64,000 nucleotides of DNA from Alcaligenaceae bacterium (GCA_013416435.1 JACCEN010000017.1:38756-102755), one strand, 5' to 3'; positions 53,383-62,762 are shown, counted from the first letter of the stretch. Notes: a model not told the origin generated them from the letters alone. Numbers and translations are program-made.

Positions 53383-53685
53383 TCTTTGACAAACACCGGA
53401 GCCGCACCGTAATTCAGACGTTGCCAGGCCTTCCGAGGCTCAGGCATATATCAGATGCATTTCTGCAGTTTTCCAAGAACCACTCTATCCACACTACTAC
53501 GTTACGCTCCACAGGGCCGCACGTGCTCCCAATGAAAAGTCCCTCGTTGCAATGGTCGTAGATTGTGATATATTACTTGGACATGCGATGGCTCACATGT
53601 GCACGACAACTGGCATAGCGTCCGAAGACTGATCCACCCGTACGCTTCAGTTGAGAGAAACGAGCCGAAAACCAAGGAGACAAAT
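53383..53685. promoter_or_regulatory. leader of the accessory cluster with TGATATATTA motif
   Basis: About 300 nt without a gene between the IS3 element and the SDR. It contains TGATATATTA at 53566-53575, identical to a motif upstream of the hydroxylase gene (59565-59574) and similar to one upstream of the GntR gene (61981-61990). Otherwise nothing recognised. Confidence 0.5.
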
Positions 53686-54435
53686 GTGAGGCTGAAAGAC
53701 AAGGTTGCGATTATCACTGGTGCAGCAAGCGGCATGGGCAGGAGCGCGGCGGAAATCTTCGTCCGGGAGGGGGCGAAGGTGGTGATTACGGACCTGCTCG
53801 AGCAAGAAGGTGAAGAGCTGGCCCAATTCATCAGGAACAACGGCGGCCATGCCTTGTTTATTCCCCACGACGTGACGCAGGAGGAAGCCTGGGCTTCCGT
53901 GGTGCGCAAGACTGTCGATCAATTCGGTCAAATCAACGCGCTGGTGAACAATGCAGGCATTAGCGGATTCGTTCCGGATGTGCTGAGTCTCGAGTACTTC
54001 GACCGCATGATGGCCGTGAATACCCGCAGCGTCTTCCTCGGTATGAAGGCAGTGGTTCCTGAGTTGAAAAAAGCCGGTGGGGGTTCAATCGTCAACATGT
54101 CTTCCATTGCCGGTTTCAATGGATTTGCGCTCCAACATATGGGGTATAACGCCGCAAAGGCCGCCAATCGTTTGCTGACTCGGGCTGCTGCCACTGAGTA
54201 TGGCAAGGACGGCATCCGGGTGAACTCTGTCGCGCCCGGGCTGATGCCACCGATGCGGACGTCCGTAGCCACCGCGGATCCCAAAGTGCGCGCAAAGATA
54301 TTCGAACGTGTTCCATTGGGACGCGGCGGGCGGGTGGACGAAGCCGCAAATGCGATTCTATTTCTGACGTCCGATGAAGCGTCTTATATCACCGGCGTGG
54401 ACCTGGTGGTCGACGGTGGCTATTTGGCGGCATGA
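53686..54435 (+). CDS. SDR family oxidoreductase
   Basis: 249 residues. ITGAASGMGRSAAEIF cofactor loop, NNAGIS, catalytic Ser in VNMSSIAGFNGF and Tyr/Lys in YNAAKAA, with a normal C-terminus GVDLVVDGGYLAA. The start is GTG 53686 with AAGGAG at 53674-53679; the overlapping ATG at 53684 hits an immediate TGA. Probable dehydrogenase of a hydroxylated intermediate, first gene of the accessory cluster. Confidence 0.88.
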   Translation: MRLKDKVAIITGAASGMGRSAAEIFVREGAKVVITDLLEQEGEELAQFIRNNGGHALFIPHDVTQEEAWASVVRKTVDQFGQINALVNNAGISGFVPDVLSLEYFDRMMAVNTRSVFLGMKAVVPELKKAGGGSIVNMSSIAGFNGFALQHMGYNAAKAANRLLTRAAATEYGKDGIRVNSVAPGLMPPMRTSVATADPKVRAKIFERVPLGRGGRVDEAANAILFLTSDEASYITGVDLVVDGGYLAA

Positions 54436-54742
54436 TGGTTTTCTGACGAGAACGGATGCGGCGGGCGCACCTTGATACGAGGTGCCCCTTTATCGGCCGC
54501 CAGGCATTACCGCCGTGCCGCCCGTTCGACGGGAAAACTACCCCTACTGCAGTAGCAAACCGCGTGGATCCTTCCTTGGTCCTTCACGCTGGAGAGTGCT
54601 GGCAACGCCCTGGTTGCTGTATGAACTGGTTACGCTGCCCACTTCGTCTCTCAAATCAGTCGGAAGACTGATGCAGTTCGCACTACCTTAATATTAGAAC
54701 CACATTACTAATACAAAGTACTTAGCCATTGAGGAGACAGTC
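54436..54742. other. intergenic region with two hairpins
   Basis: 307 nt with no supported gene. GCACCT-TGATACG-AGGTGC (54467-54485) followed by CCCTTTA could be a weak terminator for the SDR. TCAGTC-GGAA-GACTGA (54656-54671) is a perfect tetraloop hairpin. The last 60 nt are A+T-rich and probably hold the transporter promoter; GAGGAG precedes the ATG at 54743. Confidence 0.45.
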
Positions 54743-56014
54743 ATGGTGACACGTCGTCAATTCGGGAAGCTGGTCGCTTCAGCTGGCATTTCCACTATCG
54801 TGCCGCAAATTGCCGCGCCCGCATTTGCCCAACAAAAGCCTCTTCGGATCGGACTGCTCGCTGCACGATCCGGTGTAGCTGCTACCATCGGCGAAATTTC
54901 CTTGCGTTCCACTCAGTGGACTGTCGATCAGTTCAACAAGCAGGGGGGCATTGCAGGTCGAAAGCTCGAACTGGTCGTTGATGAAGAAACCTCGCCGAAG
55001 GACACGATTGAAAGATTCCGCCGACTGGTTCTCCAGGAAAAGGTGGATTGTGTACACGGATTGATCTCGACCGCCACCAGCCTCGCCATCGCCCCCATCG
55101 CTGAAGAAGAGCGGGTCCTCGTCATGCTGCATGACGGCACGACGCAGGACGGCGTGAAGGAAACCATGCCCAATCCGAACTTCGTGTTCCGGTCAACGGA
55201 CAACGAGTGCGAGGCTGTCATGGCGTCCTTATTGGCGGTCAAGTATTTCAAAGGGGAGTTCAAAACCATTGCCGGCATCAGTCCCGATTATTCATACGGT
55301 CGCAATAATTGGGAAGCGTTCCGTCAGATTCTCAAGCGCTATGACATCGATGCGCCGGTCGTGGCCGAGCTGTGGCCCAAGATCGGCACCATGGATCTGA
55401 CCTCACATATCGCAGCGCTGAAAGCAGCGAAGCCGGATCTGATCTTTTCATCGATGTTTTTCGCCGATTTGCCGATCTTCATGAAGCAGGCACACGCCGC
55501 CGGATTGTGGGAACACAGCAAGTTGGTTTTGCCGGCTGGTGCGGTGCAGATGAACAATCTGAGAAAGGACTTCACCCCGGAGAACATCGTCCTTGGTCAC
55601 AACACCATGTATTTTGCTCATCCCCAAGCGTCGCAGTTGCAGAAGACTTTTGTGAGCGATTACATGGCGCGCTACAAGGAAGCGCCAAGCTGGTCAGCGG
55701 ACCGGCCCTATTTCTGTCTGGCGGCATACAAGGCCGGTGTTGAGGCTGCCTACAAAGCAGCAGGCCGCTGGCCACGGCCGGACGAAATTGCAGCAGCGAT
55801 TCCAAATCGCGATGTAGAGAGCCTCGGCGGAATAGGCAAGTATCGCAGCGACAAAATTGCGGTTCAAATGTTCTACCAAGGGCTCACAACCAACAAGAAC
55901 GAGTACGACTTTCCCACCCTGCGCACCATTGAACGCTTCTCGGCAGATCAATTGCAGAAGCCGACCGGGGTCGACTTCTGGAAATGGATCAAGACGGCCA
56001 AGTTGCCGGTTTGA
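54743..56014 (+). CDS. branched-chain amino acid-type ABC transporter substrate-binding protein
   Basis: 423 residues. Twin-arginine-like signal (VTRRQFGKLVASAG, cleavage after APAFAQ), then LRIGLLAARSGVAATIGEIS, GGIAGRKLELVVDEETSPKD and ISPDYSYGRNNWEAFRQILK, typical of the LivJ-like class that also binds amides, aromatics or urea. First gene of a complete five-gene transporter operon. The ligand is not evident. Confidence 0.92.
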   Translation: MVTRRQFGKLVASAGISTIVPQIAAPAFAQQKPLRIGLLAARSGVAATIGEISLRSTQWTVDQFNKQGGIAGRKLELVVDEETSPKDTIERFRRLVLQEKVDCVHGLISTATSLAIAPIAEEERVLVMLHDGTTQDGVKETMPNPNFVFRSTDNECEAVMASLLAVKYFKGEFKTIAGISPDYSYGRNNWEAFRQILKRYDIDAPVVAELWPKIGTMDLTSHIAALKAAKPDLIFSSMFFADLPIFMKQAHAAGLWEHSKLVLPAGAVQMNNLRKDFTPENIVLGHNTMYFAHPQASQLQKTFVSDYMARYKEAPSWSADRPYFCLAAYKAGVEAAYKAAGRWPRPDEIAAAIPNRDVESLGGIGKYRSDKIAVQMFYQGLTTNKNEYDFPTLRTIERFSADQLQKPTGVDFWKWIKTAKLPV

Positions 56015-56030
56015 GGGATAAGGAAAGACG

Positions 56031-56912
56031 ATGACAGGGGTGATGAATATCGTGTTCGGCGGCCTGTTCCATGCCGCCGTCCTTTTCCTTGTGGCCTCCG
56101 GGTTGCAGCTTGTTTTCGGCGTGCAGAAGATCATCAATCTGGCTTGCGGGTCGTTTTACGCGCTCGGCGCGTATTTCGGCATCACGGCGTTCAACGTTGC
56201 GACCAGCTACGGGTTGCCTGCAACGATGTTTCTGCCTGCACTCATTATTTCAGGCATTGTGGCCGGATTGATCGGAATACCAATCGAACGCCTTTTCCGT
56301 ACTATTTACAAGCGTGACGAGAGCTATCAATTGTTGTTTACGTTCGGTCTGCTGCTCGTGTTCCAGGATGTCTTCCGTTTTTTCTGGGGTGGCACGCCCC
56401 GCACAATGGACAGCGCCTATCTGGTGTACGGGAAGATCAATCTGTTCGGTGTGCAGATGCCTACCTATAACATCCTTGTCATTGCAGCCAGCGTGCTGAT
56501 TGCCTTGGGAATGGGGCATTTCCTGAAGCATTCCGCAACCGGACGGATCATTCGTGCCATCGCGGAGAACCGCAACATGACGGAAGGTCTTGGCGTGAAT
56601 GCCTCGAAGGTATTCGCGCTGGTGTTCGCCGCAGGGTGCATGCTGGGCACAATAGGAGGCGCATTGGTTGTACCCGCGTCGGCCGCCTCGCTTGATATGG
56701 CAGCTGAACTGGCGATTGAATCGTTTGCGGTCATCGTCATCGGTGGCCTTGGCAGCATGCGTGGCGCGCTTGCCGGCGCGCTGGTCGTGGGCCTTGTGCG
56801 TGGCGCTGCGATTTCATGGTGGCCAGAGGTGGAACTGCTGGCCGTCTATCTAATCTTGGTCGCGGTGCTCGTCTTCCGCCCGGCGGGCCTGTTTGGAAAA
56901 AGAACCGTATGA
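56031..56912 (+). CDS. LivH-type ABC transporter permease
   Basis: 293 residues, about eight membrane helices. LQLVFGVQKIINLACGSFYA, RAIAENRNMTEGLGVNASKV and ESFAVIVIGGLGSMRGALAG are LivH blocks. Overlaps the LivM-type gene (ATGA) and follows the binding protein by 16 nt. Confidence 0.92.
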   Translation: MTGVMNIVFGGLFHAAVLFLVASGLQLVFGVQKIINLACGSFYALGAYFGITAFNVATSYGLPATMFLPALIISGIVAGLIGIPIERLFRTIYKRDESYQLLFTFGLLLVFQDVFRFFWGGTPRTMDSAYLVYGKINLFGVQMPTYNILVIAASVLIALGMGHFLKHSATGRIIRAIAENRNMTEGLGVNASKVFALVFAAGCMLGTIGGALVVPASAASLDMAAELAIESFAVIVIGGLGSMRGALAGALVVGLVRGAAISWWPEVELLAVYLILVAVLVFRPAGLFGKRTV

Positions 56913-57922
56913 ATAAAACTTCGATTAGCGACGCGTCGTCACGTCCCATGCAAATGCACCTTCCGCAGCCCCGCGGGCTCGTGGTTGTGCTCTGCCTGCT
57001 TGGTCTGATGGCGTTCTTGCCCCTGGTGGCCACGCCCTATCTACTGTTGTTGATGATACCGTTCTTCGGCTATGGGATCGCGCTGCTCGGTTTCAATCTT
57101 CTGTTTGGCACAACTGGTCTCCTATCGTTCGGCCATGCCCTCTTCCTCGGCGTCGGCGCGTACATGGCCGCCGTCATGACGTCGCGCTTGGGCATCCAGA
57201 ACTTTGAGATGATCCTGTTGGCTGCCGTGTTGGTAGCGGCGGTGATCTCGGTGCTGATTGGCTTGCTTTGCGTGCGCTATACGAAAATTTTCTTTGGCAT
57301 GCTGACCTTGGCCTTCGGCATGCTGTTCCACTCGTTTCTGTTCAAATTTTACGATCTGACCGGCGGCGATCAGGGAATGAGAATTGGGCGGCCAACCTTG
57401 CTCGGCATGGACTACACCGGCACCAAGACCGAATTCCTCGCGGGACCGTTCTATTACTACTCCCTCGTGTTGTTTGCGCTGATTGCGGTCGTCATGTGGC
57501 GCATCGTGCGGTCCCCCTTCGGTCTGCACTTAAGGGCAATACGGGAGAATGCGGACAAAGCCGCGTATGTCGGCGTTTCGGTATTTCGCATGCGACTTGC
57601 CGCGTTCGTGATTTCCGGTGTGACGGGGGCGATTGGCGGTGCGGTACTCGGGGTCGTCGTAGGCTTGGCCGACCCAGAAATCGCCTTTTGGACGCAGTCT
57701 GGAAACCTGGTCTTCATGGCCGTCCTCGGCGGCAGCAGTACCTTTGTCGGGCCGGTGATCGGGTCACTAGTCTTCGTGTTGCTGCAGGATTGGGTGATGT
57801 CCGTGTCGGAATACTGGCGGCTCGTCATGGGAACGATTCTGATCCTGCTGGTGATGTTCCTTCCGCAAGGGTTGTGCGCAGCGGTGGTCGGCCTATTCAA
57901 TCGCAAGCCGGGAGGGCAATGA
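56909..57922 (+). CDS. LivM-type ABC transporter permease
   Basis: 337 residues. LGFNLLFGTTGLLSFGHALF, HLRAIRENADKAAYVGVSVF and FMAVLGGSSTFVGPVIGSLV are LivM blocks. The frame is open upstream of 56909, but that part is antisense-free overlap with LivH coding and not needed. Overlaps the LivG start. Confidence 0.92.
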   Translation: MNKTSISDASSRPMQMHLPQPRGLVVVLCLLGLMAFLPLVATPYLLLLMIPFFGYGIALLGFNLLFGTTGLLSFGHALFLGVGAYMAAVMTSRLGIQNFEMILLAAVLVAAVISVLIGLLCVRYTKIFFGMLTLAFGMLFHSFLFKFYDLTGGDQGMRIGRPTLLGMDYTGTKTEFLAGPFYYYSLVLFALIAVVMWRIVRSPFGLHLRAIRENADKAAYVGVSVFRMRLAAFVISGVTGAIGGAVLGVVVGLADPEIAFWTQSGNLVFMAVLGGSSTFVGPVIGSLVFVLLQDWVMSVSEYWRLVMGTILILLVMFLPQGLCAAVVGLFNRKPGGQ

Positions 57923-58698
57923 TGACGCCCATACTGCTCCAAGCCCATCAGGTTTCCGTGCGCTACGGCGCGTATCAGGCTCTGCGCGATGTGTCCCTGC
58001 ATGTTCGGGCAGGTGAGTTTATTTCCGTCGTCGGTCCCAACGGCGCGGGAAAGACCACCCTCGTGAATGTGCTGACCGGATGGCTGAAACCAACAGGCGG
58101 CTCGGTCTCATTTCAAGGTTCCGATATTGCAGGAATCGGGCCAGTGGAACTTGCCAAGCGTGGAATGGCCAGGTCGTTCCAGCTGGTGAATATTTTCCCC
58201 GAGCTTACCGTCGGTGAAACACTTTCGGTTGCCGTGGTATCGAGGCTTCAGCGTACCCGCAATCCGTTTCGTTCGCTGAGCAATGACACTGAAGTCAGGG
58301 CCGAAGTCGAGCGCGTTGCAAACATCCTCGGATTGAAAGCCAAGCTGCAAACGGTTGCAGCCCATCTTTCGCAAGGCGAAAAGAAGCTGCTGGACATTGC
58401 GAGCGCAATTGCGCTCAATCCGGAGGTGATCCTGTTTGACGAACCGACATCTGGAATCTCCACCGCGGACAAGCACGGCATCATGAAGATCTTGGTGGAC
58501 GCAGCACGTGAAGCGGGTGTGCGCGCGATCGTGCAGATCGAACACGATATGGATCTGGTCGCCAACTACTCGGACCGGATCATTGCCCTTCAGGAGGGCG
58601 CGATCCTCGCGGACATGCGCCCAGCGGAGTTCTTCGCAGACCCGGCAATGATCTCCGCCGTTGTCGGAACAAAACCCCCTGCACATATAAAATCCTAA
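57922..58698 (+). CDS. LivG-type ABC transporter ATP-binding protein
   Basis: 258 residues. Walker A GPNGAGKT, signature LSQGEKK (an LSQGE variant usual in LivG), Walker B VILFDEPTSG and H-loop in QIEHDMDLVANYSD. Two ATGs in a row occur; 57922 has the better spacing from GGAGGG at 57911-57916. Confidence 0.92.
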   Translation: MTPILLQAHQVSVRYGAYQALRDVSLHVRAGEFISVVGPNGAGKTTLVNVLTGWLKPTGGSVSFQGSDIAGIGPVELAKRGMARSFQLVNIFPELTVGETLSVAVVSRLQRTRNPFRSLSNDTEVRAEVERVANILGLKAKLQTVAAHLSQGEKKLLDIASAIALNPEVILFDEPTSGISTADKHGIMKILVDAAREAGVRAIVQIEHDMDLVANYSDRIIALQEGAILADMRPAEFFADPAMISAVVGTKPPAHIKS

Positions 58699-58707
58699 AG
58701 GCCCGCC

Positions 58708-59427
58708 ATGCTAAGCATTTCCAACGTCACGGTAGACATCCAGGGCAGCCGAATTCTCAACAACATCAATCTCTCAGTCGAAGCCGGCGAACTGGTATGC
58801 CTGGTCGGCCGCAATGGCGCCGGCAAGACAACCACTTTCCGAACTGTCATGGGATATCGGAAACCGGTGTCAGGAAGCATCAAGTTGCACGATGTCGACA
58901 TCACCGCTTTTCCGACATGGAAGATTGCACGTCAAGGCATTGGCTTCTCGCCTGAGGAATCGGAGGTATATGCCGAGCTCACCGTCGCGGAAAACATAGA
59001 AATTTCGACCTGGACGCGGCCCGAAGGACGTGATGCGAAAGAGCGAGTCGAGGAAGCCTTGAGAGTATTTCCCAAGCTGCGCCAGTACTTGGCGCGCGGC
59101 GGAGCACAGCTATCCGGTGGCGAACGAAAGATGGTTTCGATTGCCCGGGCCTTGACACTTGACGCCGGCATGTTGTTGCTCGACGAGCCTTTCGAAGGAC
59201 TTTCGCCGGCGATCATTCCCGTAGTAGCGGAAGGGATCGCGTCGATTCGGAGCATGGGCAAGGGAATCCTCATGGCCGAGTCCAACTCGTACCACATTCC
59301 CGATTACGTTGACCGGATCCTGGTACTGGAACGCGGCGAGCTTATCTTTACCGGATCACTGGAAAACGCACGCAAGGATCGGGCGGTCATGCGGGTCATA
59401 GCCGGTGAGGTCAATCTGGCGGTTTGA
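58708..59427 (+). CDS. LivF-type ABC transporter ATP-binding protein
   Basis: 239 residues. Walker A GRNGAGKT, signature LSGGERKM and Walker B LLLDEPFEGL, as in LivF proteins. Last gene of the transporter operon, 9 nt after LivG. Confidence 0.92.
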   Translation: MLSISNVTVDIQGSRILNNINLSVEAGELVCLVGRNGAGKTTTFRTVMGYRKPVSGSIKLHDVDITAFPTWKIARQGIGFSPEESEVYAELTVAENIEISTWTRPEGRDAKERVEEALRVFPKLRQYLARGGAQLSGGERKMVSIARALTLDAGMLLLDEPFEGLSPAIIPVVAEGIASIRSMGKGILMAESNSYHIPDYVDRILVLERGELIFTGSLENARKDRAVMRVIAGEVNLAV

Positions 59428-59562
59428 CCCACATCAGACCCCTGGTGCTTTGGGACGGGCCTCACGCCAGCGGGCGTGCATCGCCCGAATCCTCTTTACG
59501 TTTCGACCATGAGCATTTCTTCGCATCAATGGAACGCGCGCCAGTTGAACAAACTGCGAACC

Positions 59563-59599
59563 AATGATATATTAGTTGCGTTCTTCGTCGTATATCATT
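59563..59599. promoter_or_regulatory. inverted AATGATATA / TATATCATT site upstream of the hydroxylase
   Basis: AATGATATA at 59563-59571 and its reverse complement at 59591-59599 are separated by 19 nt, about 75 nt before the hydroxylase start. The left half extends to TGATATATTA, identical to 53566-53575. Plausible operator for the GntR regulator at 62031, with no direct evidence. Confidence 0.5.
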
Positions 59600-59673
59600 T
59601 GCCAAAGAAGGCCGATCCCAGTTAGCTGCGTCATCTCGGATGCGGGTCGGCGCAAATTTTGAAGGAGAGAATA

Positions 59674-60468
59674 ATGGAAATCGTCGATAGCCCTATGAAT
59701 GATAGACAACGGAAATTTCGCGCACTCTACCGCGAACGTGTAGCGGGCTGGTACAACGGCTATCTGCATGCGGCGATCATCTACCTGATCGGCGGGATCG
59801 CTATGTACATTTATATTGCGAACATTACTGACGTCAGATGGTGGGAGTGGCTGACAGTACCAACCGTGTTTCTCGGCGCACAGTGGTTCGAGTACGTAAT
59901 GCATCGCTATGTCCTGCACCGCCCACGTAAATCTCCCTTTCTGCGTGCCCTATACACCAGGCATACCCTCATGCATCATCAGTTCTTCACCGAGGAGGAG
60001 TCGCGCTTTGCGGACCATATGGATTGGCGCGTAACGCTCTTCCCCCCATTTGCGCTAGTGGTTCTTACCATACTCATGATTCCTCAAGCGATCGCGCTTG
60101 GATGGCTGGTTTCGCCCAATGTTGGCTGGCTTTTCATTGCAACTGGAACAGGCAGTTATCTGTTCTACGAAGTGATGCACTTCGCTTGCCATATCGATGA
60201 CAACTGGTTTGTCCGCAATATGCCTCTCGTGAACACTTCTCGGCGCCACCATGCTGCCCATCACAATCAGTCCATCATGATGGAAATCAATATGGGAGTG
60301 GTGCTGCCGATCTGGGACTGGGTCTACGGCACATCGGATCTTGACCGTGGACTGGTCGGGCAACTGTTCAACGGCTACAACACAAAATATATCAAAAAGG
60401 ACCTGCGCAAGACTTATCGCACACCCAAACCGCAATTTAAACGTAGTGCGGCGGGTGCAGGTAATTGA
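59674..60468 (+). CDS. sterol desaturase / fatty acid hydroxylase superfamily membrane protein
   Basis: 264 residues with about four membrane helices (AAIIYLIGGIAMYIYIANIT, FPPFALVVLTILMIPQAIAL, LFIATGTGSYLFYE). Histidine clusters of the di-iron hydroxylase superfamily are present: MHRYVLHR, RHTLMHHQF, MHFACH and RRHHAAHHN. Predicted to hydroxylate or desaturate a hydrophobic substrate in the inner membrane. ATG 59674 has AAGGAGAGA. Set among transporter, SDR and hydrolase genes. Confidence 0.88.
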   Translation: MEIVDSPMNDRQRKFRALYRERVAGWYNGYLHAAIIYLIGGIAMYIYIANITDVRWWEWLTVPTVFLGAQWFEYVMHRYVLHRPRKSPFLRALYTRHTLMHHQFFTEEESRFADHMDWRVTLFPPFALVVLTILMIPQAIALGWLVSPNVGWLFIATGTGSYLFYEVMHFACHIDDNWFVRNMPLVNTSRRHHAAHHNQSIMMEINMGVVLPIWDWVYGTSDLDRGLVGQLFNGYNTKYIKKDLRKTYRTPKPQFKRSAAGAGN

Positions 60469-60531
60469 AAAGCCTTATATGAATCGGGTTCCTCGTGAGA
60501 CGTGAAGACCGCAAGAATCCAGGAGAAAAAC

Positions 60532-60726
60532 ATGCATTTCCGATACAAGCTTATCTATTCCCTGCTGGTTATCGTTGCGGCGATCGGCGGATATCTATAT
60601 GAAGAAGGAGTCGGGCTTGTCGGGCCAAAGTTCGCCGTCCTTGCCCTGGCTTTTGTGATGCTTATTGCAGTGTGGATATTCCCCGTAGTGAATCGCTCTG
60701 ACGTGCAGGAGAGCAAAGTCGGCTAG
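60532..60726 (+). CDS. small two-helix membrane protein, unknown
   Basis: 64 residues with two hydrophobic segments (LIYSLLVIVAAIGGYLY and FAVLALAFVMLIAVWIF). AGGAG at 60521-60525 supports the start. It directly follows the hydroxylase and could be its membrane partner; no family recognised. Confidence 0.7.
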   Translation: MHFRYKLIYSLLVIVAAIGGYLYEEGVGLVGPKFAVLALAFVMLIAVWIFPVVNRSDVQESKVG

Positions 60727-60784
60727 TAGACAGTAGCGCGTGGGCGATGCTGTAGTCTGTTGTATAGCGAAAGCAGGAGGCATA

Positions 60785-61111
60785 TTGAAAACGTACATGG
60801 GGGACCGGACGATCGACGGCGTCATCGTGACGGTCGATGGGCGAAGCTTGGATCCTCGCAAAGATCTGGCTCGCTATACGAACGGCGATTTTGAATGGAC
60901 CTATGAAGGTGACGAGCCCAGGCAGCTCGCGTTTGCCATCCTGTATGACCATACTCGGGATATGAGTACCGCGAAAGCCTTCGTTGAACCGTTCATGTCC
61001 TCGGTGGTTGCGAATCTCGACAACGAATGGGAATTGACATCGGCTGATATCGATCGCTTCATCAAGATAATGACTGAGGTTCCGAGCGGTCGATACGAGG
61101 CGCGCCCATGA
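60785..61111 (+). CDS. DUF6166-type protein
   Basis: 108 residues. TYMGDRTIDGVIVTVDGRSL, DPRKDLARYTNGDFEWTYEG, LAFAILYDHTRD and WELTSADIDRFI match the DUF6166 pattern as I know it. Start probably TTG 60785 after AGGAGG (60775-60780); the frame is also open from GTG 60740. Its stop overlaps the start of the hydrolase (ATGA). Function unknown. Confidence 0.72.
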   Translation: MKTYMGDRTIDGVIVTVDGRSLDPRKDLARYTNGDFEWTYEGDEPRQLAFAILYDHTRDMSTAKAFVEPFMSSVVANLDNEWELTSADIDRFIKIMTEVPSGRYEARP

Positions 61112-61872
61112 TTACTGGGACCGAAAGTTCGGAGTGCAAGCGGATGATTCCATACGAACTGGAAACAAGGCATATTGGTGCCGGCAAACCGCTCGTTGCG
61201 ATCCACGGTATCCAAAGCACAATGGACTGCTGGCTGCCAGTCGTCGAAAAACTCCATGGCTGGCAAACGGTGCTTGTCAATCTCCCGGGTAGAGGTAATT
61301 CCCCACGTTGGAAAGCTGGCACGGGTTCACCGTCGGATTTTTATAATCTGGATCGCTACGCTGACCTGGTGCATGAACTCATCACCTCAATCGGATCTCC
61401 GGTTTCCCTGGCGGGATGGAGCATGGGCGTGAGCGTGGCACTAAATATTGTGAAACGCCATGGACTCGCGAATATCGAGCAATTGTTTTTGTTTTCAGGC
61501 GTCGCCAGAATGCCTGAGGAAGCATGGCCCTTTCACTCATCTGACGTGCAAGGACTTTGCAGGGAGGCTGACAATCGGTTGCAGAACTTTCACGCAATGC
61601 CAGTGGCAGATTCCATTGCAGTCGCTTATTCTTGGCTCTCAATGAGAAACATGGATCTTAGGCCCGCACTTGGTGAGATCGACTGCCCGGTCACGATTAT
61701 TCACGGTGTTGACGATCGCGAATGCCCGCTCGCGCAAGGCAAGGAAATCGCCGACAGGATCAAGAGGGCGGTGATGGTTCCGGTTGAAGGAGTGGGTCAT
61801 TACGTCCTTCGCGATATCCCAGGCACGATTGCCGATGTTGTGCAATCACGACTGCCGGCCGCAATGGAATGA
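61108..61872 (+). CDS. alpha/beta hydrolase
   Basis: 254 residues. Oxyanion HGIQ, nucleophile elbow GWSMG, acid in HGVDDREC and His in GVGHYVLRD complete the triad. VNLPGRGNSPRW resembles BioH/menaquinone-type small hydrolases. Probably an esterase or lactonase acting after the hydroxylase. Overlaps the DUF6166 gene by 4 nt. Confidence 0.88.
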   Translation: MITGTESSECKRMIPYELETRHIGAGKPLVAIHGIQSTMDCWLPVVEKLHGWQTVLVNLPGRGNSPRWKAGTGSPSDFYNLDRYADLVHELITSIGSPVSLAGWSMGVSVALNIVKRHGLANIEQLFLFSGVARMPEEAWPFHSSDVQGLCREADNRLQNFHAMPVADSIAVAYSWLSMRNMDLRPALGEIDCPVTIIHGVDDRECPLAQGKEIADRIKRAVMVPVEGVGHYVLRDIPGTIADVVQSRLPAAME

Positions 61873-61980
61873 CTGCACATTAGTGCGAATTATGACCTTT
61901 GATTTTGTAGCCACTGGAAAGCTAAAGCTCCAGAGGACAGTCAGGGCAGACGAAACAGATCAGTTTTCGCAGGACACTGT

Positions 61981-61990
61981 TGATATACAA
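61981..61990. promoter_or_regulatory. TGATATACAA site upstream of the GntR gene
   Basis: TGATATACAA, 8 of 10 identical to TGATATATTA at 53566 and 59565, is followed by TAGATATGACATC. It lies 41 nt before the regulator start and may be an autoregulatory operator. Confidence 0.4.
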
Positions 61991-62030
61991 TAGATATGAC
62001 ATCCGAATCCTATATTTATCAACGCGCATC

Positions 62031-62762
62031 ATGATCCAGAAGTCAGCAGTCAAAAAACAGTTCACCAAGAAGGCGTTGACCAAGGGAGCAACCACAGGAC
62101 CTCTGGTATCAGTGGAACCGAAGGCGAAGCTCACGGATATCGCCTACCAGAAGCTTGAGGAAGCGATCGTTACCCTCCAGCTCGCGCCTGGCGTGGCCAT
62201 CTCGGAAGCCACGCTAAGCGACATGACCGGAATCGGACGCACTCCGATCCGCGAAGCGATACAGCGCCTCGCCCGAGAGCACTTGGTACAGGTGTTGCCG
62301 CAGCGCGGATTGCTGGTTGCACCGATTGATGTTCGGAAGCAGTTGAAGCTGCTCGAGACCCGTCGGGAAGTTGAACGCCTGGTTTGCAGAAGCGCCGCTC
62401 GTCGCGCCACCGACGAAGAACGCAACCACTTCAATCAACTCGGGAAAGAGTTTATTGTGGCCGCGAAAACCAAAGACGAGGCTTTATTCGTGCGCCTGGA
62501 CCGCGAGTTCAATGAACTTTGTCTCGTGGCCGCACGAAATGAATTCGCTGAGAGCGCGATGCGTTCAATGCACGGCCTGTCCCGTCGCTTCTGGTTTGTT
62601 CACTATAAAGAGGCTGCAGACCTTCCGGAAATGGCACGCTTGCACGCAAAAGTTGCCGCTGCTATTGGCACCGGTGACATCGAGGGTGCAGGCAACGCGC
62701 TCGATGCTTTGCTGGACAATATCGAAAATTTCGCCAAGGCGACGGTATTGTCTGATTTTTGA
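62031..62762 (+). CDS. GntR family regulator with FCD-type C-terminal domain
   Basis: 243 residues with an unusual basic N-terminal tail, then a GntR winged helix (LTDIAYQKLEEAIVTLQLAP, MTGIGRTPIREAIQRLAREH) and an alpha-helical effector domain (LDREFNELCLVAARNEFAES, HYKEAADLPEMARLHAKVAA) with the FCD-type metal-binding pattern of Asp and His residues. Last gene of the accessory cluster and its probable regulator. Confidence 0.88.
   Translation: MIQKSAVKKQFTKKALTKGATTGPLVSVEPKAKLTDIAYQKLEEAIVTLQLAPGVAISEATLSDMTGIGRTPIREAIQRLAREHLVQVLPQRGLLVAPIDVRKQLKLLETRREVERLVCRSAARRATDEERNHFNQLGKEFIVAAKTKDEALFVRLDREFNELCLVAARNEFAESAMRSMHGLSRRFWFVHYKEAADLPEMARLHAKVAAAIGTGDIEGAGNALDALLDNIENFAKATVLSDF

Noticed and set aside
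59424..59452. Possible decayed palindrome after livF (TTTGACCCACATCAGACCCC)
   Set aside because: Only loosely similar, the arms do not pair, and no other copy lies right of 48.9 kb.
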